Source of the DNA: Gadus chalcogrammus
Lineage: Eukaryota; Chordata; Actinopteri; Gadiformes; Gadidae
Length of the DNA stretch: 64,000 nt
Reading direction: 5' to 3'
Assembly: GCF_026213295.1 (NCBI RefSeq)
Contig: NC_079420.1
Location: 9,459,182 to 9,523,181 of the forward strand
Below the pieces are notes generated by a model that had not been told where the DNA came from, did no database searches, and worked only from the letters and a program-made list of their open reading frames with translations. Positions 1 through 11,747 of the stretch are shown one piece after another. The position numbers were made by a program, and so were the translations under genes. The stretch's first letter is position 1. Each line of letters starts with the position of its first letter.

Positions 1-640
1 TACATAGTGTGTATTCATATTACACTGCAACATTATGGAACTGCAGCAGCTGCACATTAAAATGTAAAATGTTAAAATGATCAATTACATGAAGTATAAA
101 TACATATATAGACAATAGAAATGCAGTCCATATATATATATATATATATATACATATTCATATAAAAAGCTAGACTGGGTTTGTTACATGAGGCACAACA
201 ACAAGATTTCCGAGGAACTTCCATTTCCGTTCATCTGAGTCTGTTACCTAACCGCAAGGAAGCCATTTGAGTCTGGCGAGCGCCCAGCTACTCTCACCGC
301 CGTCCCTCCCCGCGGCCGGCAGGCGTGACGCCGCTGAGGCCTCAGAGGGCCGGCGATGAGGCGCCTTATCGCCCACAACACCCGTCCTTCATGTCGCCCC
401 TTCTGTTTTGTGTCCTGCTTCCAGGGGCCACGTTCTGCGGGCGGTGCAGCGCGGGGATGACCGGGGCCCTTGGGAAACGTGCATGAGTTGGCAGGTAAGG
501 GCCCAGTCCCCTGGAGAACAGGATCCAGTGTGAGCCTGGATCATCCCACCACCCTCCCCTCTCGCTCCCTCCTGCCTGGGTGATGAGCCCTGAACTCGGC
601 CTGGCCACTTGCACGTTTCACCCTAACCCCGCTCTCTGGG
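1..640. other. Noncoding flank with a GC-rich patch
   Basis: I see no supportable gene here. The first 240 bases are AT-rich and include a short (TA)n run at 129-152. Bases 265-480 are clearly GC-rich with several CpGs, a local contrast that could mark a small CpG island or a GC-rich repeat. The open frame on the minus strand across 366-614 has no recognisable domain and follows from the GC-rich composition. Confidence 0.5.
129..152. repeat. (TA)n microsatellite
   Basis: About 12 uninterrupted TA units in AT-rich DNA. Confidence 0.9.
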
Positions 641-794
641 AACAATGGCAAGGAGTGTGTGTTTGTGTTTGGGTGTGTGGGAGTGTGGGAGTGTGTGTGT
701 GTGTGTGTCTGTGGAGGTTCATGTGGGCTTGTCTTTGTGGATGCAAGGCTGTGTGTTAGTGGGCGTGAATGTGTCCGTGTGGATTTTTTTGAGG

Positions 795-895
<101 letters not shown>

Positions 896-974
896 TGTTT
901 AAGTGTGTGTGTGTATGTCTACATGCAGTGTGTGTATATGTGTGTGCATGTGCGTGGATGTCTGCATGGGTGCG

Positions 975-1103
<129 letters not shown>

Positions 1104-1129
1104 CTGTGAGGCTGTATTTATGTGTGTGT

Positions 1130-1389
1130 GTGTGTTTTATTGATCCGATAATTAATTAATTAATTAATACCTATATGTTATTTTGCTGCCGTCAATTACA
1201 AATGTAAAGTAAACAGATGGACCACATGATGGAGCATATTTTAAGGTTGATCTGCACTGTTGATTTAAGTGCAGTTGATAAGTCACGTAACACGTTATGT
1301 AACACCATAATGCTATATAGATGGCATAGTTTCTAACGGCAATATGAATTCACTGAACCCTTATTAATACTACAAATCATATACTCATA

Positions 1390-1430
<41 letters not shown>

Positions 1431-2209
1431 GTCAGTTCGGCTTCAATGTATTTAATATATAATTTATACATGTTCAATTCAAAGCAGCTGAATTCCACAT
1501 ATGCTGAACAGTGTTTAGAACCAAGATGTACACTAGTTGAATATAACCCATTGGGAACTTTGCATTGGTAAGGCCGTCCATTCACCACAACGTCTGCTGC
1601 CTGGGCTCCAAGTTCATGAATACATTAAAGTGCTGCAATTGGAGTGGATAAACATAAGTCCTTAGCAGTTATCTGTTACGGGGCTAGGTCCAAACGTCAA
1701 GAGGTCTCACCTTCTGCAGTCCTCAGTCCTGAATCCAGCCAGCGTGCCTCTTATTTTTCATTAAGCGGCTGGCTTTCTTCAAGCTTCACCAGCAGAATAT
1801 TAATACTAAATATTAGAGAAATATCCTGGTCAGGGGCCAAGCGCTTCAGACAATAGTGCAAGCAAACATTAACCTTGAAGACAGAAAAATAGATCTGTTG
1901 AAAAAGAATAAATCCCCTTAGGCTTCATAATATGTATTATTCCACGTTGCTTTGGCACTCCTCTATTTCCCCGGCTTTGGGGGTTTATAAAGTCTGTGTC
2001 TTAAAGCTGAAATCAAACAATACATAAATCAAGTATCAATTTTTTTCTGTTTATAAAAAAAGATTGATAATACAAAGCATTGAAATATATCATGGCAATA
2101 AAAGGATAATATACTCCCCTATAAGCCCTACGACCACTTTTATCAATGTATTTTACAGCCCCTGCTCGGCCCTGTGCCAAGAAGCCAGGAGACGGCTTCA
2201 ATAGAAACC
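1130..2209. other. AT-rich noncoding stretch
   Basis: No gene seen. It holds a short TTAA-type run at about 1151-1168 and an interrupted (TA)n array at 1386-1425 that ends in GAGAG. The rest is unremarkable unique-looking DNA leading into the minisatellite at 2210. Confidence 0.5.
1386..1425. repeat. (TA)n microsatellite
   Basis: An array of about 20 TA units with one G interruption near 1395, followed by a short GA run. Confidence 0.9.
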
Positions 2210-2587
2210 CTGACCGCACCGCCCCTTTAAGTGGGCAGCATGCCTCTGAACTGACCTCCTCTTTAAGTGGGCAGCATGCCTCTGAAATGACCTCCCCTTT
2301 AAGTGGGCAGCATGCCTCTGAAATGACCTCCCCTTTAAGCGGGCAACATGCCTCTGAAATGACCTCCCCTTTAACCAAACTTACCTCCCGCCTCTGAACT
2401 GACCTCCCCTTTAAGCTGGCAGCATGCCTCTGACCTGATCTACCCTTTAAGTGGGCAGCATGTCTCTTAACAGACCTCCCCTTTAAGTGGGCAGCATACC
2501 TCTGAACGTACCTCCCCTTTAAGTGAACTGACCTCCCCTTTAAGTGGGCAGCATGCCCCTGAACTGACCTACCCTTTAAGTGGGCAT
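2210..2587. repeat. 36-bp minisatellite, about 11 units
   Basis: Imperfect tandem copies of a 36-bp unit whose core reads CCTTTAAGTGGGCAGCATG and then CCTCTGAA. Units start near 2210, 2251, 2287, 2323, 2359, 2399, 2435, 2471, 2507, 2528 and 2564. The unit at 2359 is diverged, the one at 2507 is shortened, and the first has an extra CG-containing insert. Because 36 is divisible by 3, the minus strand stays open for 198 codons (2609 to 2013) as a 12-residue repeat. I treat that frame as a by-product, since it has no domain and the flanks look noncoding. Confidence 0.92.
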
Positions 2588-2874
2588 TAAGCGTCTTGGG
2601 GAAATACATTTGGCAAGGTCTTAAGAAAACTCATTATTATGAGTAGTAAAAGTTTGTCCGCAAATAATATATTATGTCTATGCCAGCAGAATTTATTTGT
2701 ATCAGATGAGCGTCATCCAACTGGTCACAGCCAATCAGGAATCAGGGCTATGGATCCCTGCCCATGCCATTCAGTCACCTTATGGTCATGTCCAACGACT
2801 CTGTAAAAATAACTTGTCAGATAGCATCACGTGATGAGATAAGACGGTACTTTATCAACCCAAGAAGGGAAACA

Positions 2875-3112
2875 GGGCAGCAGTAGCTCTGGAGGGCGTG
2901 CGGATTGACCAAACTAGTAACCGGGAGGTTACTAGTTCGATCCTTCTAATGGAGTGTTGAGGTGTGCCTGAGCAAGACACCTAACCCTGACTGCTCCCGA
3001 CAAGCTGGCTGTCGCCTTGCGTGGTGGTCTCCGCCGTTGGTGTGTGAATGTGAATGATTGGTTGCAAGTCGCTTTGGATAAAATCGTCAGCAAATTCCCC
3101 TAAATGTAATGT
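2875..3112 (+). mobile_element. tRNA-derived SINE (copy 1)
   Basis: The head has tRNA-like promoter features: a box A-like segment near 2882-2895 and a box B-like GTTCGATCC at about 2934-2942. The core contains the fish SINE phrase around TGAGCAAGACACCTAACCC (about 2969-2987) and CTGACTGCTCCC. The tail at 3060-3110 carries GCTTTGGATAAAA and a TAAATGTAATG-type end. The layout of tRNA head, core and LINE-type tail is that of a RNA polymerase III SINE. I recognise it as a common teleost type but cannot assign the family name with certainty. A second copy with the same core but another tail lies at 55160-55375. No clear target-site duplication was found. Confidence 0.85.
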
Positions 3113-5789
3113 CAATGAAATGTGGGTGTCAAGGCAGAAAGAACCGTGGTAGAAATGAATCAGATCCAAAAATGAAATACGAGTTAAACCTTCAAATTGT
3201 TAAATAACATTGAATATCTATACTAATTATTCTTATATTTCCCTTGCACCCAAAGAGGCCAATTAGAATCAGCTCGTTCATCAGGAGCATGTGTTGCTGC
3301 AGGGGCCCTTTCCTTCCACTCACGCCGGGGCCATTACCCAATGTAACGGCCGGCAGGATATGAACCCTGCACTCAAATAGCACTGCGCTGATGCCCCGCA
3401 GACATGATACAGCACTCTGCTCACGCTCCGGCGGGCAGCACAGAACACCTGGCCCCCACTGACCCGGCCCCGGCGAGCAGCGGTCAGCGCTGACTCGCAC
3501 GCCAAGGCGTGGCGCCGCAGCACGGTTCAAGGGGAGCAGAGCGGTGCCTTTGAGCAAGGGGAGCGGTGCGAAGTGATGAAACACGAAGGCAACGCCGCCG
3601 GCGACGGCAGCTGGGATGTGTGGAACACTCCCTGTGATTCCATCGTAAACCGTCACGAAAAATCAAATCAAAACAAAATGCGAATCAGGGGGGTAAACAT
3701 TTCTAGATTTCTGTGAAGAAAAGTGGATTAGAAGGACCACACATCACACACATGAATCATCAATCCGGTTTATTACAGAGCACACACAGCTACGGTCCGG
3801 TTGTATTTTGTATGTGTTTGTTGTGGGCAACAGAAATAATCTGATGGGCACCAGAGGAAATTATTTCCAATTGCAATTTCGTTTGGCAGGTTGTATCAAT
3901 TTCTAATCTTTCCACGGTTGTCCTTAAAGTGTTCAAATCGGTCGTCTTTCAATTGTATATTCTCTATCGATTTTCGATCTGGGAAAAGTAGTAGTAATAG
4001 TATTAGTAGCTGTTATAGTAGTGCTAGTGGTAGTCTTAGTAGTAGTATCAGTGTACAGCAGTAAGTGTAGTTACTAGGGGTGGGTGTTTCAATCGAGCTA
4101 TCTACTACTTTCACACCTTACGATGATGTTTGTTGTCTTATTTGCTCTATTTTTCTGTATTGTATTGCTTCTCTTATATTACTTGATAGTTTGTGAGATA
4201 ATCATTGCATAATTAGCCTACTAGCATACGGTGATGTTGAGAAAGCACGGGGAGGGCCGTGGTGGTGTGTACTGCGGCAGACTGTTAGTCTCCGCAGTGA
4301 GTGATAATATATTTCTTATATGTGGGTGGAGGAGCAGCTGTCATGTCATCTCTGGTCGCGGTTTGCTAAACCCGGAGAAACACTCGCGGTCTCGTACAAG
4401 CAGCTGCAGGTACGATTGGAGGGAGCAGAAAAGAGCAGGACAGAGCAGCGTTTAGAAACTAAACAACCCAAAATAAACGCCTCCATCGCGTCTCTATTTT
4501 CTCCTCCGTTGAGAAATGACTCATTCACGCACCTTGTGATTGACAGGCGAGATGGATGCCCTGAATCAATTAGGGAAGAGATGCACTGATTGGCCAGTAA
4601 TGAGCTAGGGTCAGTCCTGATTCTAAATTGTCTCCTACAAAGGTGGGCACAGTGAACTAGAAACTCTCAGAGAGCATTTCGCTCAGTAATTATGACGGAC
4701 GGCTAGTCCCTTCATAACAAATGACACAGAAATAATTGCTCTTAGATCTTACCTAGACCACCTTTAAGTAGTTCAAATAATGCAAGGAGAAACATAGTAA
4801 AGAACAGGGACAGTATTACGACTAGTACTGGGACCTAGTCCCGTGTCAACAGAGTGCTTTACTACCGTGTTGCTTCTAAAGGAGTGTTGACCATTTTGAC
4901 CTTAAAGGCTTTTGTTAGGGCCTGATATCAGTTGATGTTTGACGGGTGGAGGGAAGGGGGAGAGGGGGTGGAAATTGGTCCAATCTGCCAACGTCCATTA
5001 AAAAAAAATTATGTTTGCACACGCCGTCAAAGACAATGCAGAGCAATGATTTCAGCTGGGCTCTGACAACGACGTGACCCTGACCTTTCAACTCAATTCC
5101 ATCCCCGTTTGGCAGGCGATAAAAGCCCTGTGTTCCTGTTGACACGACAACCGCGAGGAACCTCCTTATCCCGCGAAGGGGACTCCACCAAGGATCCTCA
5201 GCCACTGGTGTTTGTGTTTGAGTGTGGCTAATTAATGGATAATTAACGAAGCGCCTGCTCGCTTTTGTTCAACAGCACCCATGGCACGCGAGCAGCAGAC
5301 TGCAACCTGCAACGTTAGCATCCAGAGCTAGCCCTCCGAGGCTGAAAGGCTGCTTCGTAGGCGGCGTTCCAACAGAGGAGGGCTTCCTGTCCTGTGCGGC
5401 TCGCATGTTTGCAGAAAATGCTTCCTGCGGAGGAGCCCCCCTCCGTCTCCTCTGTTCCGGTTTTACTTGAATACGGAAAGGACCGAGATTCATTGTGGGG
5501 GAAAGGGAACACCAGAGCTTCCCTGCTTCCCAGCTGTTGCTAATTAGCCCCATTATAAATCGTGGTTGGGTGCTTTTTTGTTTTTCTTCGTTCCCATTGA
5601 GTGGGCGAAGTCGAAAGTGCTGCAGACGGCTTTTCGCAAAATGGTGCTCATCTGGAGTGACGTGCGGTTCTGTCATTCACTGGCCTCCATATCTGGGCTC
5701 TCTTGTTTCCCCGTCTTTCGCTGTTGAAGAGAGGCTGGAGGAGGGAGACTCCTCATCAGGGCAGGCCTTTAGAACATGGATACACACCA
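3113..5789. other. Noncoding stretch with a GC-rich block
   Basis: No gene is supported. Bases 3290-3650 are GC-rich with many CpGs. Several overlapping minus-strand frames cross it but none shows a domain. A degenerate TAG run lies at 3989-4053. Bases 5230-5760 are moderately GC-rich, with frames on both strands that look like chance. Confidence 0.45.
3989..4053. repeat. Degenerate (TAG)n trinucleotide repeat
   Basis: A run built from AGT/TAG triplets with frequent interruptions (AGTAGTAGTAATAG and similar), probably a decaying trinucleotide microsatellite. Confidence 0.75.
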
Positions 5790-5995
5790 GAGGACAGAGA
5801 GACAGACAATAACACAGACGGACAGGCAGACATTGAGAAAAACAGACAGACAGGAGGACCGACAGACAGACTGGCGGAAAAACAGACTGACAGACAGGAG
5901 GACAGACAGACAGACTGGTGGACAAACAAACTGACAGACGTACAGGAGGACAACCACACATACGGACAGACAGACAGGAGGACAGACAGGTGGAC
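5790..5995. repeat. Degenerate (ACAG)n tetranucleotide array
   Basis: About 200 bp dominated by GACAGACA units with scattered substitutions and short insertions. Frames across it read Asp-Arg-Gln-Thr on one strand and Cys-Leu-Ser-Val on the other. These are repeat translations, not proteins. Confidence 0.92.
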
Positions 5996-7095
5996 AGTAG
6001 ACGACTTAATGTATGATGTCATTAGGTCCCTAATTCCCTCAGCTGTAAAACTCATGCTGTGTCTGCGTTGTGGACCTCAGCCCTGATAATAAATGGAATG
6101 GAGCTGCAATTCAGCTTTATTTTCACAGCCGACTAATCTAATGACGCATTTTTTTCTGATTAATCGCTGTTGGGTCTATAAAACAACATAAATAAAAGCA
6201 AACCCCATCGCAAGCGACCAGAGTCTAAAACGTTGTCTTAATTGTGCCTCGCTTCATTTATTAACAACAACCGCCAAATATTTTAACATCCAAAGCATAA
6301 AGTAGCAGGTCTTGATAAACTGTGTGAATGACTCTCCGTTTGTCAAAATAGGATGAAGTAATTGTTATTTATATTGGCTATTCAAGCGCCGTCACAGCCC
6401 TAAGATGTAATAACCAAGCCTTCATGGTGTTGATGGAACATTCCCTTCAGCGGACCACCGCCACTGCCCCCCCCCCCCCCCCCCCCCCAAAATCCTCCCA
6501 CACTGTCATCACATCGTGGATACCTTACGCCTTATGTGTGTGTTTTTTTCTCCTCCACACCATAAAGATGAAACATGGAGACCCCTTGCGCATAAAAAAA
6601 AACACCTATGTGGTCGTTCAGTAATACGATGTGTTCCTGTGCCATCTTATTTATTTATGTGTTCATTTATATGCGTTGGGTTTATCCAACAGCAGTCTCA
6701 TTTAATCTCCAGACAATAGCCCCCGAGGGGAGGAGATGTTCCGCCACGTCTTCCTCCACCAGTGAGATTCGGCTAAGACCCGCGCTTGAGATTATGCGTG
6801 ACATAATGCGCGCGGTGCGTGTAAAAAAAAACACAGGCACGCGGGGCGATACCATCTACAGTACATTAATCCCATCGCACGCGTCGGTCACGCCGGGGCA
6901 ATCGTGGTGTGCGTGTTATTTTTAGGCCCACGGTGGTTCTGCAGCATGCGGGGAACGGTAGGAGCAGGAGGAAGAGGGAATGATGGGTGGTTGTTCCTCT
7001 CCGCTGCCATGCTTTGTGCTTCGTCGCAGGATGTTAGGAAGTTACTACCAAGCTATTATTAAGGACTGACCTCATTTCATTTTGCATCTAATTAA
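5996..7095. other. Noncoding stretch with a poly-C tract
   Basis: No gene seen. It contains a 22-base C homopolymer at 6467-6488 and a GC-richer section at 6720-6960 with CpGs. Reading frames are short and without domains. Confidence 0.45.
6467..6488. repeat. Poly-C tract, 22 bases
   Basis: An uninterrupted run of C. Runs of this length are prone to sequencing and assembly error, so the true length may differ. Confidence 0.9.
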
Positions 7096-7217
7096 TCTCG
7101 CTCGCTTCCTCCTCCCTTTGCTCCCTCTGATTCTCTCTGTTTCTATCTCTGCCGCTCTCTCTCTTTGCCTCTCTCTCTCTTTCTTTCTCTCTCTCTCTCT
7201 CTCTCTCTCGCTCTCTG

Positions 7218-7276
<59 letters not shown>

Positions 7277-7556
7277 TTCTGTCACCGTCTCTATCTCTAT
7301 CTCTGTTTCTCTCTTTCTCTGTATCGCTCTCTTTCTCTCTGCATGTCTCTCTCCCCCCTATCTCTCTCTCCCTCTCTCTTTCCTCTGTTTCCTCTCTCTC
7401 TCTTCCACCCCCTGTCTCTTTCTCTATGTTTCTCTCTGTCTCTTTCTCTCTCCGTCTCCCTCTTTACCTCCCTCTCTGCCTCTATCTGTTTCTCTCTCTC
7501 TCTCTATAGCTCCTTCTTTTTCCCTCCCTTTCCCTCTTCTCTCCCTGTCACTCTTT
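7096..7556. repeat. (TC)n-rich pyrimidine tract
   Basis: A polypyrimidine block of about 460 bp made mainly of TC units broken by TTTC, TGTC, TATC and CCC. Its long open frames translate as Ser-Leu on the plus strand and Arg-Glu on the minus strand and are not genes. Mirror-type polypyrimidine tracts like this can form triplex DNA. Confidence 0.95.
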
Positions 7557-7643
7557 CACATGTTTCAGCAACCATGGACACTCCGACTAGCTCACATACT
7601 CTCAAACCCAGATGCACATTCCCACACACGTGCACAAATACAA

Positions 7644-7751
<108 letters not shown>

Positions 7752-7809
7752 CATATTCACAAGCATGCAGAGAAATACCAACACATACACACGCACACAC
7801 AAGCACATC

Positions 7810-9422
7810 CTAGTTTGCCTGTTCTTATGCTGCTATTAATGTGAAGAGGGAGAAAATATTTCCAGTGAAAGAATCAATCCTGTTTCTTTAGTCAATGAAA
7901 AGGAAGGGAAATAATTTGCTATCCCGGGGTAGGATTAGACGGCAATTTTTAAAGGATAATTGTCTCCTATGTGAATAGTGGTTCAGTGTTTTTCGCTTTT
8001 CTTTGGGTAGCGCGTGGGTTTTTGTCTCCCGGTGTGATTTCTGTGTGACTTCTATATGCACCGGAACAAACAGGAGCCTTGTGATTATCAGTTGGACTGT
8101 GGGCTCTCTGTGTGTCGCGGATGATGGATGGAAGGCAGTCGGGCTGTTGTTTGAGCACTGTGTGGTCTCTGCCTCTGACATATTGATTTGTTGCAGCATG
8201 CAAAAATATCGCTTCTAGTTTCTATGGCTTCCAAGGTGTATTCTCATTGGTTCACCGAGGGATGGAGTGATTTCGTCCAATCACACAAAATCTCCCGGAT
8301 CCCCAACACAGCTCAGATCTAATCAGTTGTTGTTCATATCCTGTGTTAATTACTTCCACCCTGACGTCAATGTGTACTACATACGAAGGCCTGTGCATGC
8401 ATATTAATAGATATGTATTTATTTATGCAACCACAACAAGGGATAAGCTAATGTTCTGAGCGCTTTACAATACAACACAATGCACGTTCCAGAGCAGAGA
8501 GTGTCTACATATTGACATTCAGTGTTTGGTACAAAATTGGGACGATGGCATGGCTTCGAACCGGAGGAAGCAGAGCTACACTCTGTTAGCCAGCAACGTA
8601 TCCACCATTGGCATCGGTGTTGATTTAGTTTCCCAGAGAAAACAGATTTTCCGGTTCCATTGTCTGCCGGTTTCGTTCATAGTTCCTTCACTGTTTGGTT
8701 TGCAAATCAACTTAATCTTGTCACTTCTCACCAATGAGACCGACTAGACTGCAGCAGGAAGACACAGGAAGCTGTCACGCTGCACCAAATCAAGCAACAT
8801 AAAAAATGTTACAATAGTTACAAAACTATCTCACTCTCGCTAACCTTGCTGTGTACCAATGTACCATAAGAGAAAGAAAAATAAGGTCAAATGATAGAAA
8901 TGTATACGTTTCAGATCTTATTAGCAACGTGATTCAGCCCACCCTTAATTCTAAACGTATCAGCTTGCTGTAACGCTGAAAGTCACAAATCAGCGCACAC
9001 AGCGTTCATACTCGCTTTTATCTCTATCATTTATCCCACCAAAATGACACGGCAAAAAGGTTGAACGCTACGTGGAGACGAAATGCTCACGGTACCGATT
9101 ACGTACCGGGATCGAATAGACCCCTCGAATAGATCAAACAAGGCAAGAAGAGAAAATCCTGATTTAATACAAAGAATACACCAAAAAATCTCTTGCCTCC
9201 AGGCTTCCTGTGGTTGGACTTTGAAGTTCGCAATTACAGATGAATGGAGTCATTAATCGATATATTAATCAGCAATTACAGTAATAGCCTGCCCGTTTTG
9301 AAGGGAAGGAGACAAGCCTTTAGTTGAGGGATATAAATAGGCGCTGTGACACACATAACACCAGAGAGTGACTGCAAAGAGGCAGCCCTGACTGCCAGAA
9401 CATACCCCTAGTCGTATACCAT
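7810..9422. other. Unique noncoding DNA
   Basis: No gene is supported. It includes the first member of a direct repeat pair (8987-9079). It also has a homeodomain-motif-rich patch near 9236-9300, with several ATTA/TAAT cores close together. Confidence 0.45.
8987..9079 (+). repeat. Dispersed direct repeat, copy 1
   Basis: This segment matches 9993-10089 in the same orientation. Shared blocks include GCACACAG, CATACTCGCTTTTATCTC, ATGACAC and GCAAAAAGGTTGAACGCT, followed by GGAGAC. The middle is diverged, so the copies are old. The family is not recognised. Confidence 0.85.
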
Positions 9423-9796
<374 letters not shown>

Positions 9797-9992
9797 AATG
9801 ATACATCTCTCCCATCCGTTCCCCATGTCCCCAGGTGGCTTTGGTGCGGACGGCATCGCTACTGTACCCTGTTGCACAGACAACATGTCACCACACATGT
9901 GTCATATTATCAGAAGTTTCCAGATATCTCACTGGAAGGAGTGGTGGTGGGGGGGGCATGGCTCTTATTGATGTTCTCTCAGTGCCAGGTAT

Positions 9993-10089
9993 AAATCACC
10001 GCACACAGAAGTCATACTCGCTTTTATCTCCATACGCCGTTCATCCTGGAGATATGACACAGCAAAAAGGTTGAACGCTGCATGGAGAC
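9993..10089 (+). repeat. Dispersed direct repeat, copy 2
   Basis: The partner of 8987-9079, 1006 bp downstream, with the same order of conserved blocks. The sequences outside the pair do not match, so the repeat is about 95 bp long. A TG array begins just after it. Confidence 0.85.
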
Positions 10090-10092
10090 TCA

Positions 10093-10146
10093 GTGTGCGT
10101 GTGTGTGTGTGTGCGTGTGTTTGTGTGTCTTTGTTCCTTGTGTGTG

Positions 10147-10180
<34 letters not shown>

Positions 10181-10202
10181 CATGTGTGTGTGTGTGTGTG
10201 TA
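10093..10202. repeat. Interrupted (TG)n array
   Basis: TG-rich array with several interruptions (GCGTG, TTTGTG, CTTTGTTCCTTG). It is more decayed than the pure arrays elsewhere. Confidence 0.93.
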
Positions 10203-10289
10203 TATCTCATTAGAGAAGAAGATGAAGTCTACTGACAGCCCCGGAGAAAATAAATAAATTGGACCCTGATATTAAATTGCTGTGTCTGT

Positions 10290-10307
10290 GTATATATATA
10301 TATATAT
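10290..10307. repeat. Short (TA)n run
   Basis: Nine TA units after a short GTGTCTGTG segment. Confidence 0.85.
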
Positions 10308-11612
10308 CAGTCTGTTCCGACTGACCTTCAAGTTGAGGCTGGCATGTGTGTCTATTTTTCTTTGTACTGAAATCCAGTAAAACCAGAAAGAGTGACAATG
10401 TTTTCCCTCCTTATTACAAGAATATCCTGTCTCTGCATGACTCTTGGCTTCGGAGCTGTGGATTTTCATTGCCAACCCGAAAACATTGAAACAAACCACT
10501 GATCCGTCCTGTTGTTTTGATCCAGAGAATCCAGCCCCACCATTAGCCCTTACATTGTACGGTTTCTCCAAACATCTATGCTAGGCATCAGAGACGGGCT
10601 CGCTATGAAGGAACTGCATGCACAGGGATTACCTACTCTGTAACTGACATTTCAAACAGACCTATGAAGAGGGTTATGTAAGGAATAAACTAAGGCATGA
10701 TGTCCCGCTAAATATATCAATCACAGGATACGCCTGAGTGGGTAAATCCGCTCATACTACCGTAAGCAACATGATTAGATGTAGGTTACATTCAGCTGTA
10801 AGGTAACTTTCAGAATACACTCCTGCGGTCCTTTGATTGAATTGTTTTCGCCTTGTCAGGCCAAAGGTTGTATTTCAGAGTTGTTTGTAAAGCTGGATTT
10901 GTAGCGCATTGATTGTGAGCTGCTGAAAGGCAGAGGTGTGCAGTTATTGAAAGATAATGCACACTGTCGGAACGTCATTGACTTATCAGGATCAAGTATT
11001 GATCCCAATGCTGTGGTATAAGTAGCTGTTGACATAACAAGGTATAAGTAGGTGTAGGTATAAGTCGGTGTAGGTATAATTAGGTGTAGATATAAAGAGG
11101 TATAAGTAGTTTGATTCTGATACATGAAACAACTGGATGGCTCTTTGCCTTTTTCTAACAATGGAAAGCCCTGAGCTACGAATCGTTTTGAGTACAGAAA
11201 AGCAATGCTGTGGCGCATTATTTTTACTTTGGGGATATCTGCAGCAGAATAATTATCATACACTAGTAGTATGTGGTATCGCTTATCCGCAAAAATGAAA
11301 AACAAAAACGAAATATTAACCTCATATTTCAGATTTCTATGGCCACTAGGCACCCTCTCTTCTTCTTCTTTAAATAGCTTGGGGAGCACTTTAGCCTTTT
11401 CATTTTCAATACAATAACAAAATCCAGCACAGCATCTGAATATCAAAGTTTCTTCATTTTTCACAAGTGCAAAAGTAATGATAAAATCCCAATGGGATAG
11501 ACATTTAATAAATAGCCACTCCGAATTCGATTGTAAACTTAGATTGTTCTCAGCCTCACTCACTTATCGGCGGCTGATCAATTAACACATGTAAATATAA
11601 AACACTTTAACA
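10308..11612. other. lrrc4c: Noncoding DNA upstream of the lrrc4c coding exon
   Basis: This is presumably the end of the intron preceding the coding exon. A 235-codon frame lies on the minus strand at 10856-11563, but it has no recognisable domain, runs through the GTATAAGTAGGTGTAG-type tandem at 11041-11109, and looks like a chance frame. No exon can be called from sequence alone. Confidence 0.5.
11041..11109. repeat. Short tandem repeat, GTATAAGTAGGTGTAG type
   Basis: About four imperfect copies of a unit of roughly 18 bp (GGTATAAGTAGGTGTA and variants). On the minus strand it encodes the Tyr-Thr-rich end of the chance frame noted just above. Confidence 0.8.
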
Positions 11613-11641
11613 CTCTGCCCTCTTCTGACTTCTCGTTTCAG
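11613..11641 (+). other. lrrc4c: Splice acceptor of the lrrc4c coding exon
   Basis: A pyrimidine-rich tract ends in CTCGTTTCAG, with AG at 11640-11641 and GCGGCTG following. LRRC4C is known to have its whole coding sequence in one exon preceded by noncoding exons, which fits an acceptor 53 bp before the start codon. The exact site is inferred. Confidence 0.65.
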
Positions 11642-11683
11642 GCGGCTGAAGTACTCTCTCTCTCTAGAGTGGAAGACCCGTCA

Positions 11684-11747
11684 ATGAATTATGAATGTTG
11701 AACAAGATGACCTCCTCTCAGCAGCAGCAGATGATGAGAGGTCCTAG
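11684..11747 (+). promoter_or_regulatory. lrrc4c: Two short upstream ORFs overlapping the lrrc4c start
   Basis: An ATG at 11684 opens a 5-codon frame ending with TGA at 11699-11701. An ATG at 11691 opens an 18-codon frame ending with TAG at 11745-11747. Both overlap the main ATG at 11695 in other frames. The ATG at 11691 has an A at -3, while the main ATG has a T at -3, so scanning ribosomes could be diverted. The ATG at 11707 (residue 5 of the main frame) has an A at -3 and could serve as an alternative start. A role in translation control is inference. Confidence 0.5.

Noticed and set aside
2013..2609. 198-codon minus-strand protein
   Set aside because: The frame follows from a 36-bp minisatellite. 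I list the array, not a gene.
10856..11563. 235-codon minus-strand frame just upstream of lrrc4c
   Set aside because: No recognisable domain, includes translation of a short tandem repeat, and lies in probable intron.
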